From the NCBI GenBank assembly GCA_017458335.1, contig JAFTFT010000040.1:45405-109404 (forward strand): a stretch of 64,000 nt of DNA, written 5' to 3'. The stretch comes from Oscillospiraceae bacterium. GTDB lineage: Bacteria; Bacillota; Clostridia; Oscillospirales; Oscillospiraceae. Positions 33,550 through 40,684 of this stretch are shown one piece after another. The notes beneath the pieces are model-generated. The model saw only the letters and a program-made list of their open reading frames with translations. It was not told the DNA's origin and made no database searches. Positions within the stretch are counted from its first letter, which is position 1. Each line of letters begins with the position of its first letter. The position numbers and the translations under genes are program-made.

Positions 33550-34983
33550 TCACTGAGCCTGAGCCTGTTTCTGTTCCGGCTTCTTGAAGAGTACATCTGC
33601 AATACAATCAGATGCAGCCTCATCTGCAGCCTTGATTGCTGTGGCATATATGTCAACCGTTGTGCTTGTTCTGGAGTGGCCAAGGCGTTTGGAAACGGCA
33701 AGAATGTCAATGTGATTCGCAATCAGAAGAGAAGCCATAGCATGCCGGAAAAGATGCGGGTGAAGGTGCACCAGTTCATGACGTGCTGCAAAATCGTTAA
33801 GCCAAGCTGTGATTGAATCCGGGTGCATGCGGTCTCCGTTGTCCTGGGTAAACACATAAGGCGTATCAATCCAAGCATCGCCGAGGCGTTTCTTTGCGAA
33901 TCCCTGTTCAAGTTGCCACTGTTCAAGGAGCTGCTTTGCATCCTCCGGGATTTTGATATATCTGTTCGACTGCTTTGTTTTCGGAGTGGTTTCATAAACC
34001 CCGCGAGACTTGCTATAGAGGAGATTGTGAGCAATCCGGATTTGGTAGTTGTCTAAATCCACATCCTCCCAATGAAGGCCCAAAATCTCACCGCGCCGCG
34101 CGCCTGTGGCAATCATGAGATACACAATTGTTTTCTGCTTCAGAGGCTCCAGCGCGAGTGCATCAATCACCTGTTTCAACTCCTCCGGCTGGAGGGTTTC
34201 AATCTCCGGCCTCTCCAGCTTTGGAGGAGTGGCCTTTGCTGCAGCGTTGTAAGGAACAAGCATTTCTTTTTCTGCCTGAGAAAGGATTGTGCTTATCAGT
34301 CTGTGATGCTCAAGACAGGTCTTTGAGGAGAGCGGCTTTGCGTTCTGACTGACAGTGAACAGAGATTCGACCGTGAGGCCAAGAGGAGCGGCCACCTTTT
34401 CGGCCGTTGCCCGGTTTACCTGATTGCCCTTTAGAATTACATCAAGGGAGGCCGGAGCAATGCCGCAATGCCTTGAGAAAGATTCCTTTGATGTGAATCC
34501 GTTGCCTTTCATGAAAGATATGATTTTGTCCGGAGTTTTCTTCCTGGGCTTGGCTTTCTCACCGCTGATCCGGATTCCACCTTCAGCGAGATTCCGGTAA
34601 AACAGGTTCAAATGCTGAGGCCGTATTTCTGAGAGTTTCAAATGCCCGATTGCCGGATTGATCCTTTTGAGCAAGGCAGCATAAGCGTCAAGTGTTTTGG
34701 TTTCGCAACCTTGCTGCTTTTTGAGGTCCATCACATAAGATGCATACTGTTCAAAAGTCTGCTTGTCTCCGGAGACCATATCAAACCCCTGAGCGAGGCC
34801 CCTTTCGAAATCGTCTGCAGCTTGCTTCACATATTTCTCAATCTGCCTTGCTGTTTTCCCTTGAAGCTCCGCTGGACTGATGGTTTTGTATTCGCGTTTC
34901 ACTTTCCCGGCCAGCGTCCCGGTAACAACCTCAATCCGGTATGAGGTCCCTTTCTTGCCCTCCAATTTCTTGATAGATGCCAT
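33550..34983 (-). CDS. int: Tyrosine recombinase (integrase) with an internal HTH-like insert
   Basis: A 477-residue phage-type integrase. The N-terminal Arm-binding domain (about 1-60) is followed by the core-binding domain. Between its helices, residues about 125-205 carry an extra XRE-like segment (SKESFSRHCGIAPASLDVIL ... NRATAEKVAAPLGLTVESLF). The catalytic domain has TGARRGEILGL (Arg I), HLFRHAMASLL (H-x-x-R), LGHSRTSTT and the nucleophile region VDIYAT. All catalytic residues look present. AGGAGG precedes ATG 34983, 3 bp after the repressor stop, so int is co-transcribed with the repressor. It should recombine the 49-bp tRNA-Arg repeat. Confidence 0.93.
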   Translation of the reverse strand: MASIKKLEGKKGTSYRIEVVTGTLAGKVKREYKTISPAELQGKTARQIEKYVKQAADDFERGLAQGFDMVSGDKQTFEQYASYVMDLKKQQGCETKTLDAYAALLKRINPAIGHLKLSEIRPQHLNLFYRNLAEGGIRISGEKAKPRKKTPDKIISFMKGNGFTSKESFSRHCGIAPASLDVILKGNQVNRATAEKVAAPLGLTVESLFTVSQNAKPLSSKTCLEHHRLISTILSQAEKEMLVPYNAAAKATPPKLERPEIETLQPEELKQVIDALALEPLKQKTIVYLMIATGARRGEILGLHWEDVDLDNYQIRIAHNLLYSKSRGVYETTPKTKQSNRYIKIPEDAKQLLEQWQLEQGFAKKRLGDAWIDTPYVFTQDNGDRMHPDSITAWLNDFAARHELVHLHPHLFRHAMASLLIANHIDILAVSKRLGHSRTSTTVDIYATAIKAADEAASDCIADVLFKKPEQKQAQAQ

Positions 34984-34986
34984 TTT

Positions 34987-35700
34987 TCACGCCTCCTCAG
35001 AATTCATCATTATTTCCGTCAATTCCCGCTCTGAATCTTGAATATTGATTATTTTCAGAGAATTTCTTACAAGTTCGTTGAAATCCTCATAGAGCTCATA
35101 CAGATTAAATTTCAAGTCGCGCAATTCAAGATACACGGTTCCTACATCTGTTTGAGAACGCTTGTTTCTCACCGCTGATATACCCTCTTGAACTACTTCA
35201 TTGTGAGTCTCTAAGGTCCGGAGAAGAAGAGAAAGCATCAGGATATTATCATCTTCCAAAATCTTATTGAGTGTGGAGGCATGCAAGAAAGCAGCTTTCC
35301 TTAGATTCTCAACTGCTTTCTCAGAGAGGCCTGTGAAAGATGCGGCCCCGGCAAGGCTGGAATCAGTTGTTTTCACTTCTGATTTCCCGGTAATGTAATC
35401 TGCAGATACCCCGAAAAAATCACTCAGATAATAGATAACCTGTGCACTCATTCCAAGGTTTTTCCCAAACTTAGGATTATACTCATAATCATCAATCTCA
35501 TAGTTCAGGATGGATGATTTTGAGAGCTTAAAACCGTCTGCAGCATACTTTGTTTCGATCATCTCTGACATTCGATCCATTGAGAGAGGCTTGTTATCCG
35601 GAGTCTGGTATGAAAGCCTCAATTGCCTCAGTCTATGTGCTATCTCCTCAGAAAGAATTATTTCTTTCGGGGATAGCACTTTTTCATCTTTTGTCTTCAT
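34987..35700 (-). CDS. XRE-family repressor-like regulator of the element
   Basis: A 237-residue DNA-binding protein. The N-terminal HTH region (about 20-100) includes LRQLRLSYQTPDNKPLSMDRMSE and ADYITGKSE, the usual end of a Cro/CI helix bundle. A helical C-terminal domain (about 115-237) probably mediates dimerisation or signal sensing. It is transcribed divergently from the structural genes at 35865 onward, across a 164-bp gap with dyad-like AT-rich sequence, so it probably controls the lysogeny-type switch. AAAGGAG precedes ATG 35700. No peptidase-type cleavage domain is seen, so induction may be by protein interaction, as for satellite repressors. Confidence 0.88.
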   Translation of the reverse strand: MKTKDEKVLSPKEIILSEEIAHRLRQLRLSYQTPDNKPLSMDRMSEMIETKYAADGFKLSKSSILNYEIDDYEYNPKFGKNLGMSAQVIYYLSDFFGVSADYITGKSEVKTTDSSLAGAASFTGLSEKAVENLRKAAFLHASTLNKILEDDNILMLSLLLRTLETHNEVVQEGISAVRNKRSQTDVGTVYLELRDLKFNLYELYEDFNELVRNSLKIINIQDSERELTEIMMNSEEA

Positions 35701-35770
35701 ATTGTCTCCTTTGCTGAATTTATTACACTTTAATGTGCTTTATGCTGATAAAATTGCACTTCCTTCTTCT

Positions 35771-35799
35771 TGCTTCTTGTGCTCTTGTCTGGTAGAATT
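35771..35799 (+). promoter_or_regulatory. Promoter for the element's plus-strand operon
   Basis: TTGCTT (35771-35776), 17 bp, TAGAAT (35794-35799) with a TG extension just upstream of the -10. About 65 nt of leader precede ATG 35865. Confidence 0.7.
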
Positions 35800-35864
35800 C
35801 AGTCATCGTCGGCGATACTATAGCAGAAAAAAATCACCATGTCAAGAATAGGAGGTTTTTATTT

Positions 35865-36065
35865 ATGGCAAATGAGGCAATCCGCAAGGCGGCAAGGTGT
35901 GCCGGGGTTCCGTTTTGGGCAATCGCTCATGCGCTGGAAATCAGTGAGGCGACTATGACCCGGCGAATGAGAACTGAGCTTTCTCCGGAGGAGACAGAAC
36001 GTGTCCTTAGAGCTATCGAAAATCTGAGGCATGGCCAGCGTGCAGAACAGCTCATTTTGAAATGA
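35865..36065 (+). CDS. Small HTH protein (Cro-like)
   Basis: A 66-residue basic helix-turn-helix protein: AIAHALEISEATMTRRMR forms a classic HTH (residues about 18-36), and the rest is helical. AGGAGG lies about 9 nt before ATG 35865. As the first gene opposite the repressor, it sits where phages encode Cro or an activator. The small size and position suggest an early regulator; the function is inferred. Confidence 0.75.
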   Translation: MANEAIRKAARCAGVPFWAIAHALEISEATMTRRMRTELSPEETERVLRAIENLRHGQRAEQLILK

Positions 36066-36082
36066 GCAAGGAGGTTTGAAGG

Positions 36083-36349
36083 ATGGAAAAACTCAAAACC
36101 AGAATGAGAACACTTGAACAGGCCTTCAATGCTGTCAAAGAATCCGATCCGGAAACCTGTCTCACAAAATACGGCCTCCGGCAAGCTGTTCTCACTGGGA
36201 AAGTTCCCTCTGTGAAATGCGGGAAAAAGTATCTCGTCGACCTGGATGCCCTTCAAGAGTGGCTTCAAGGCAGCACCGCGCCGGAGTTCCCTGAGGTCTC
36301 CTCCGGAGGAATTCGCCGGATTGATGCTTCCCGGCCGCGCGTGATTTGA
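36083..36349 (+). CDS. Excisionase/MerR-type HTH protein
   Basis: An 88-residue protein with a winged-helix excisionase-like segment: LTKYGLRQAVLTGKVPSVKCGKKYLVDLDALQEWLQ (residues about 27-62, quoted in parts below 20 here: LRQAVLTGKVPSVKCGKKY). This is the pattern of HTH_17/Xis-like proteins that bend DNA at attachment sites or act as AlpA-type activators. An AGGAGG-like site (AAGGAGG) precedes ATG 36083. It is probably the excision or activation factor of the element. Confidence 0.75.
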   Translation: MEKLKTRMRTLEQAFNAVKESDPETCLTKYGLRQAVLTGKVPSVKCGKKYLVDLDALQEWLQGSTAPEFPEVSSGGIRRIDASRPRVI

Positions 36350-36367
36350 TCTCCGGGAGGTGAGAAC

Positions 36368-36880
36368 ATGCCGAAAGGCGTTGTGATTCTCCCAAGCTAT
36401 TACGAGGCCCTGAAAGTCCTGGATGAGATAGACCGTCTCCACGTCCTGGAAGCTGTCATTGAGTACGGCCTTTACGATTGTGAGCCTCAGCTTTCTCCCG
36501 CTCTGAATGGTTATTTTCTTCTCATCAAGCCTAACATCGATGCATCACAGCGGCGGCATGCTGCAGCTGTGAATAATGGAAACCTTGGAGGAAGGCCGCC
36601 AAAGAACCAGAGCAAAAACCAGTCTGAAAACCAGAGCCAAAACCAGAACCGGAAGCAGATGAATAACCAAGATTTAGATTTAGAGAGAGATTTCGATTCT
36701 GATTTGGAGAGGGGAGACGGAGATAGAGGAGGAGAGGGGATTCCCAAGGGGGACGGAGGGGAAAGGACCGTTGCTTACGGCAATCCGTATAAGCCGCCGT
36801 CAGAGGAAGCTATGATCCGGAAGCGGGATGAGGCAGTGTCCAGCTTTGAGGAGTATCTGAGAAAGCAATCTCAACAGTGA
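36368..36880 (+). CDS. DUF6291-like phage protein
   Basis: A 170-residue protein. The N-terminal 75 residues (VVILPSYYEALKVLDEIDRL ... NGYFLLIKPNIDASQRRH) match the DUF6291-type domain seen in phage and mobile-element replication regions. A low-complexity stretch of Asn/Gln/Lys repeats (NQSKNQSENQSQNQN, about 90-105) and an acidic Asp/Arg tract follow. GGGAGGTG lies before ATG 36368. Related phage proteins are often fused to, or next to, primosome or DnaD-type replication functions; here no replication domain is visible. The family call is from memory of the N-terminal pattern. Confidence 0.6.
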   Translation: MPKGVVILPSYYEALKVLDEIDRLHVLEAVIEYGLYDCEPQLSPALNGYFLLIKPNIDASQRRHAAAVNNGNLGGRPPKNQSKNQSENQSQNQNRKQMNNQDLDLERDFDSDLERGDGDRGGEGIPKGDGGERTVAYGNPYKPPSEEAMIRKRDEAVSSFEEYLRKQSQQ

Positions 36881-37213
36881 ATGAGAATGTGTCTGTCCAG
36901 CTGGAGGAGAGAGGCAGCTGCTACACATACAGAAAGCAATCTGTTCTCTTTCCTCAAGCTGTGATGAATAGAATCACTGTTCAAAGCTGGAGTATTCGCG
37001 ACAGCAAAGAAGGCTTCCGTCATTCTCCGGAGCAACTGCAGCATCGAATGAATCTTCTCAGCATCACATGAACAGCTGCAGCCGCCTCAGGAAGAGCATA
37101 CCCCCCAAGGGGTGAGGATGCGAAACCCCATTTTGACGGCCGTGCGCCCTCCTCTGTTCGCATCGAAACCGATTTTTGAAGGGGGTGTACCCCATCGAAA
37201 GGAAGTGATGACA
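36881..37213. other. Gap with inverted repeats upstream of the terminase-like gene
   Basis: 333 bp without a convincing gene. The right half (37100-37195) has two GC-rich hairpins (CCCCCCAAGGGG and GGGGGTGTACCCC) around an 8-bp inverted repeat GATGCGAA (37117-37124) / TTCGCATC (37157-37164). A short GTG-started frame (36877-37071) overlaps the previous stop but lacks a ribosome binding site. The site is a candidate packaging or regulatory element. Confidence 0.45.
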
Positions 37214-37654
37214 ATGGCAAAGAAAACGGTTCAGAGAGCGACAGATGACCCGGAAGTTGCTCAAGAACTTGCACGCTTGAAAGGCCTTTTTGCGGCTGAT
37301 CCGGCCGCGCTGGAGCTTCATGAACAACTGCTTGAAAGATGCGCGTTCTTAGCTGTTTCTCTCCGGCGGCTGGAGGTCCTGATGATCCGGGACGGATTTT
37401 GTGAGGAATACAAAAACGGCAATGCTCAAAACGGCCGAAAAAGGACCCCGGAGGCAGCTTTGTACACTGATTTTTCGAAACTGTATCTGAGCAGCTTGAA
37501 GGCCCTGAGGGATGCTTTCGGGGACCGTCTGTCACAAAATGAAGATGAATTACTTGAATTCTTCAAAAGGCAGTGGCAGCAAGACCAAAATGCAGAAATG
37601 CCGCAATACGTCCGGGACCGAATCGAGCAAATGGATGAATTTGAGCTGTTCTGA
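37214..37654 (+). CDS. P27-like phage terminase small subunit (candidate)
   Basis: A 146-residue mostly helical protein. The central region (LLERCAFLAVSLRRLEVLMI ... GRKRTPEAALYTDFSKLYL ... LKALRDAF) resembles P27-family small terminases, which carry the same 'Gly...Arg-x-Pro...helix' pattern. Small terminases recognise the packaging site and, in satellites, divert helper-phage packaging. ATG 37214 is preferred because AAAGGAAG lies 8 nt upstream; an ATG at 37208 is too close. The C-terminus is acidic and aromatic (MDEFELF). The assignment is moderate; a profile search against P27/Terminase_4 would decide it. Confidence 0.5.
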   Translation: MAKKTVQRATDDPEVAQELARLKGLFAADPAALELHEQLLERCAFLAVSLRRLEVLMIRDGFCEEYKNGNAQNGRKRTPEAALYTDFSKLYLSSLKALRDAFGDRLSQNEDELLEFFKRQWQQDQNAEMPQYVRDRIEQMDEFELF

Positions 37655-37666
37655 GGAGGTATAAAA

Positions 37667-37807
37667 ATGAGATGGGCAAGGTGTGATGCCTGTGGAAATT
37701 ATAGCCGGGTGAAAATTCCGTGTGACCGTGTTCGTCTATATAAAGAGCGGGGAGACTCACTGTTTTCACGAAAGGCAAGGCCCCGCAAAGCAAAGAAGCG
37801 CAAATGA
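37667..37807 (+). CDS. Small basic Cys protein (46 aa)
   Basis: A 46-residue protein beginning MRWARCDACGNYSRVKIPCD, with CxxC plus a third Cys suggesting a small zinc finger, and a very basic tail (RKARPRKAKKRK). GAGGAGGT lies 6 nt before ATG 37667. It starts 12 bp after the terminase-like gene. The size and basic tail fit nucleic-acid binding; no family was recognised. Confidence 0.6.
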   Translation: MRWARCDACGNYSRVKIPCDRVRLYKERGDSLFSRKARPRKAKKRK

Positions 37808-37818
37808 GGTGAAATGCA

Positions 37819-38013
37819 ATGGCCACAAGAGCTATTCAGACGCGCAAGAAACCGCGCCTCCCACCTCAGAGCCAGCTGAGCGAGAGAAACCGAAAACGTT
37901 ATTGTCTCCCGGAAGGGTTCAATACATTCTGTGGAGCGTGCTGCATGGCCGCGCCTGGATGTGATAAAAAATGCCCTCTGAGGCTGCTCAAGCACTCAGA
38001 GAGTAAAAAATAG
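37819..38013 (+). CDS. Small Cys-rich element protein (64 aa)
   Basis: A 64-residue basic protein whose C-terminal half has five cysteines (FCGACCMAAPGCDKKCPL), a possible metal-binding knuckle. GAGGTG sits about 7 nt before ATG 37819, and the capsid gene begins 19 bp after its stop. It is in the late-gene block, so a role in assembly or DNA handling is possible but not shown. Confidence 0.55.
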   Translation: MATRAIQTRKKPRLPPQSQLSERNRKRYCLPEGFNTFCGACCMAAPGCDKKCPLRLLKHSESKK

Positions 38014-38032
38014 AAACGGAGGAAAAAGAAAC

Positions 38033-39514
38033 ATGTTCAAAGATTATGAGAACTATGAGCACTTCAAAGATTATGCCAATGACCGAAATGCCGCAATGCA
38101 TGACGCGCTGCACGATCCGGAAGCAATCATATTTGCTCTTGGCACTGAGGGAGCTGTCAACCTGATAAAGAGTTTCGCTGCAGCTGAGCCGGGTTTTGCC
38201 GAGAAGCTGAGCGGGAGCCGGTTTGAAAAGCTGATCTCAGACGGTCCATATTTCGTGCGGAAAACGATGGGACTGTCCGGAGCGGTTTCAAAGGCTGGTT
38301 ACCTGGGCGGAACTATCCGGAGCAATCAAGAATTGGAGAAGGCCCGGAAAGAGGCTAAGGATGCGAAATCCCGCCTTCAGCTGATCCATGAGGCAAACAA
38401 AATTCAAGAGAAATTTGGAGGAGAAGAAAAAATGATGAATTCCAGCATTTCAGAATCAAAACGTTATGAGGCAGTCGGAGAGTTTTTCAAGGCAGTTCGT
38501 GAGAAAGACAGTTTCAAAGCGTGGACTGTTGCAAAGTCCTCTAATGCTCTTGGAGCTATCCCTGAGGAGTCTTTGGGTAAGGGTGACAAGCTCCTTCCCC
38601 GGCATTTTGCCCGGAAGATTATCACCGCCGCTGTTGGCCGCAATGCATTGCGTGAACTGGAGCACGCAACTTATGTGAATGGCCTTGATGAGGGAATTCT
38701 GGTTCCCTTCACTTTCGACAATTTCGGAGATAAGGTCTTTCTCACTGACTCTGAGACCGCTCAAGAGCTGGAGCTGCAAGGCGATATGGCAAAGTTCACC
38801 GCCCATAAAGTCAAGATTTGCACTGTCGTTTCTGATACGGTATTCTATCTTTCCTCCAGCGATATTGGAGAAGCGATTGAGCGAGTCCTTGCAACTGGAC
38901 TTGAAGCAAAAGAGAATCTGTGTGTATTTGCTGAGGTAGCGGATGCCGAAAGCAGCCACATGAGTTTTTATCTGAATGACCTCAAGGTTGTCGAAGGCGA
39001 AAACCTCATTGCAGCGATTCATGCAGCCGCCGCCGATCTTGGCGAGACGTTCTCCAACAATGCCTCAGTTGTCATGAGGAGAGAGGATTATTACAATTGC
39101 GTGCGTGCTATCGCTCAAAATGGCGGCCTGTGGGGTGCATCACCGGAGGATATTTTGGGAATGCCTGTTGTGTTCTCAGAGTTTGCCACCACTCCCATTG
39201 TTGGTGATTTCCGGTATGCTCATTTCAACTACAGCAACATTCTCTTTGACCTTGATAAGGATCCCCGGAGCGGCAATATTCACTTCGTTCTGACAGCTTG
39301 GCTTGACCACCGGATTCTTATCAAGAATGCCTTCCGCTTGGCCAAGGTATCAAGTGAGACCCCGGGTGAGTCCGGGACTGATCCGGAAAACGGAAACTCT
39401 GGAAGTGAAACCGGGACCGATCCGGAGACCGGAAACACCGGAAGCGATTCGGTGATTGATCCTGAGGCCGATCCTGGGACCGGGAATGAAACAGGAAGCG
39501 AAAACAACGGATAA
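38033..39514 (+). CDS. HK97-fold phage major capsid protein
   Basis: A 493-residue capsid protein. Residues about 1-105 are an N-terminal extension of unknown fold, and about 105-140 are a charged coiled segment typical of the delta/scaffold region. The HK97-like body follows: HKVKICTVVSDTVFYLSS (P-domain strand), FAEVADAESS, then LWGASPEDILGMPVVFSEFA and IVGDFRYAHFNYSNILFD before a terminal AWLDHRILIKNAFRLAKV. The last 55 residues are an acidic Gly/Ser/Thr tail with imperfect GTDPENGN repeats. GGAGG precedes ATG 38033. No protease or portal gene accompanies it, which is rare for this family. Confidence 0.88.
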   Translation: MFKDYENYEHFKDYANDRNAAMHDALHDPEAIIFALGTEGAVNLIKSFAAAEPGFAEKLSGSRFEKLISDGPYFVRKTMGLSGAVSKAGYLGGTIRSNQELEKARKEAKDAKSRLQLIHEANKIQEKFGGEEKMMNSSISESKRYEAVGEFFKAVREKDSFKAWTVAKSSNALGAIPEESLGKGDKLLPRHFARKIITAAVGRNALRELEHATYVNGLDEGILVPFTFDNFGDKVFLTDSETAQELELQGDMAKFTAHKVKICTVVSDTVFYLSSSDIGEAIERVLATGLEAKENLCVFAEVADAESSHMSFYLNDLKVVEGENLIAAIHAAAADLGETFSNNASVVMRREDYYNCVRAIAQNGGLWGASPEDILGMPVVFSEFATTPIVGDFRYAHFNYSNILFDLDKDPRSGNIHFVLTAWLDHRILIKNAFRLAKVSSETPGESGTDPENGNSGSETGTDPETGNTGSDSVIDPEADPGTGNETGSENNG

Positions 39515-39532
39515 ATCAGAATAGCGATAAAA

Positions 39533-39565
39533 AAGGCCGTCTCCGGGTAATGAAGAGACGGCCTT
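39533..39565. terminator. Terminator after the capsid gene
   Basis: Perfect 11-bp arms (AAGGCCGTCTC / GAGACGGCCTT), flanked by A-runs on the left, so strongest as a minus-strand terminator; it lies 18 bp after the capsid stop. Confidence 0.75.
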
Positions 39566-40039
39566 AATCGTGCACATAGACACGCTTACCCACTGTTTGA
39601 TTGTGTTTCCCTCCTCCGGTCTGCGGACCCGGAGGAGAGAAACGTTCTCTTCATCAAAGGAGAAATGAAGAGGATAACACATAATAGCGGACTGAGTGGA
39701 GATTGTCAAGCCTCCCTGAGCCTCAGAAACGGCCTTTGTTGCGTTTTGCTGTGAATATGGTATTCTTCACGTCTGAGACTGCCAAATGCGCCCTGAGTCA
39801 TCACAGCGGCCAGAGCGTGAAAATGAATTGCGTTCCTGAGTTCACTGTGATATACTTCATCCGGAAACGATGCTTTGACGGTCCTGTTTTCGACCTGTTT
39901 TTTGTCGGAAAAATGTCGGAATGAATCGTCAATAATCACCAAAAATGACAAATGATTACAAAGTGTCAAGTCGGCAAAAGCATAGTAATTACTGATGGTT
40001 TCGCGAAATCACCAACAATGGCCGGAAGTCAAAAAATCA

Positions 40040-40088
40040 GCTACGGACCAGAAGGTCAGGGGTTCGAATCCCTTATCGCGTGCCAGCA
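40040..40088 (+). repeat. Right attachment repeat
   Basis: 49 bp identical to 32867-32915: the displaced 3' part of the original tRNA-Arg gene. Confidence 0.95.
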
Positions 40089-40089
40089 G

Positions 40090-40122
40090 AAAACCGCTTG
40101 ATTGAAGAAATCAAGCGGTTTT
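40090..40122 (+). terminator. Original tRNA-Arg terminator, displaced by the element
   Basis: Fourteen-bp arms (AAAACCGCTTGATT / AATCAAGCGGTTTT) followed by T-rich sequence, immediately after the right attachment repeat. Confidence 0.85.
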
Positions 40123-40222
40123 TGGTTTTCCGGAAGTTTTTATTCTCCTCTAAAGTTCGATGGATGCGGACAGGCTTTACTTGACCGACACATACCAATG
40201 ATGTGCGATCAGGAATTTTCGA

Positions 40223-40251
40223 TTGACAAAATCTCCTATAGCCCCTATAAT
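40223..40251 (+). promoter_or_regulatory. Full-consensus promoter with no gene behind it
   Basis: TTGACA (40223-40228), 17 bp, TATAAT (40246-40251). Confidence 0.85.
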
Positions 40252-40257
40252 GAAAAC

Positions 40258-40345
40258 ATAAAAGGCGTTGCCGAAAGCGGCTCCGTCCAATTAGGAAATC
40301 AAAAAGAAACCGTCACTGGGCAAGAGTGGCGGTTTCACCTTTTAA
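40258..40345 (+). ncRNA. Candidate small RNA of about 88 nt
   Basis: A consensus promoter is followed about 50 nt later by a terminator-like hairpin (40306-40336; 12-bp arms GAAACCGTCACT / AGTGGCGGTTTC, one G-T pair) and CCTTTT. The transcript would have an internal GCCG-AAAG-CGGC hairpin and no credible open frame. It matches no RNA family that I recognise. Confidence 0.45.
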
Positions 40346-40606
40346 CACGTATCGTTATAGTATATCCGAAGATATGAAACGTCAATGTTATTGGCATATT
40401 CAACACCCCCCTTCGGGTGGTGTGACAGAACCGCCTTTTTTCACTTGGCAACGCCTGCTCCGGAGAGCATCTGTATCTTACAGGATCTGGCTACATCTGT
40501 CAATTGGGTTTTCAAAGCAGTTCCGCGTGCCCTTCAACCGCCTTTTCAATCCTCTGTGGCTCAATACCGATATAGCACTGTGTGACGGCAGAAAGGAGAG
40601 TGCTAT

Positions 40607-40663
40607 ATGCTGTTGCCTGATTTGCAGAGACTGAAACAGATCTATGATTTTGGCGGGGAATAA
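40607..40663 (+). CDS. 18-codon frame before the zeta-like gene (leader or truncated antitoxin)
   Basis: The frame codes MLLPDLQRLKQIYDFGGE and has AAGGAG 8 nt upstream of ATG 40607, a better ribosome binding site than the next gene has. It ends 21 bp before the zeta-like start. It may be a leader peptide that couples translation, or the remnant of an epsilon-type antitoxin gene. Confidence 0.4.
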   Translation: MLLPDLQRLKQIYDFGGE

Positions 40664-40684
40664 CGATAAAACAGGTGCGATAGA

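Larger units (their letters stand above)
32867..40088. mobile_element. 7.2-kb capsid-encoding satellite-like element integrated in tRNA-Arg
   Basis: Bounded by a 49-bp direct repeat of the tRNA-Arg 3' end (32867-32915 and 40040-40088). On the minus strand next to the tRNA lie a 105-codon gene, the integrase and an XRE repressor. Divergent on the plus strand are two small HTH proteins, a DUF6291-like protein, a terminase-small-subunit-like protein, two small Cys proteins and an HK97-type major capsid protein. Gene words and base use are visibly less GC-rich than the flanks. No portal, large terminase, maturation protease, tail or lysis gene is seen. A capsid-forming phage satellite or a reduced prophage both fit; the tight, intact gene order argues for a functional satellite. 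Confidence 0.85.
39515..40684. other. 1.17-kb region without a protein gene of normal size
   Basis: Contains the capsid terminator (39533-39565), a further hairpin near 39612-39642 (CTCCTCCGG / CCGGAGGAG), the right attachment repeat, the old tRNA terminator, a strong promoter with a short transcript (40223-40345) and an 18-codon frame at 40607. Short frames at 39706-39969 and 40102-40377 lack ribosome binding sites and are not believed. Confidence 0.6.

Noticed and set aside
36877-37071. 64-codon GTG-started frame after the DUF6291-like gene
   Set aside because: No ribosome binding site, no recognisable pattern, and ordinary composition for chance; kept only as part of the gap description.
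39703-39969. Overlapping 73- and 87-codon frames on opposite strands near the right end of the element
   Set aside because: Neither has a ribosome binding site, and both lie over hairpin-rich non-coding sequence.
40102-40634. Frames of 91 and 102 codons after the right attachment repeat
   Set aside because: They overlap the tRNA terminator, the consensus promoter and the second hairpin, and their translations resemble no protein.
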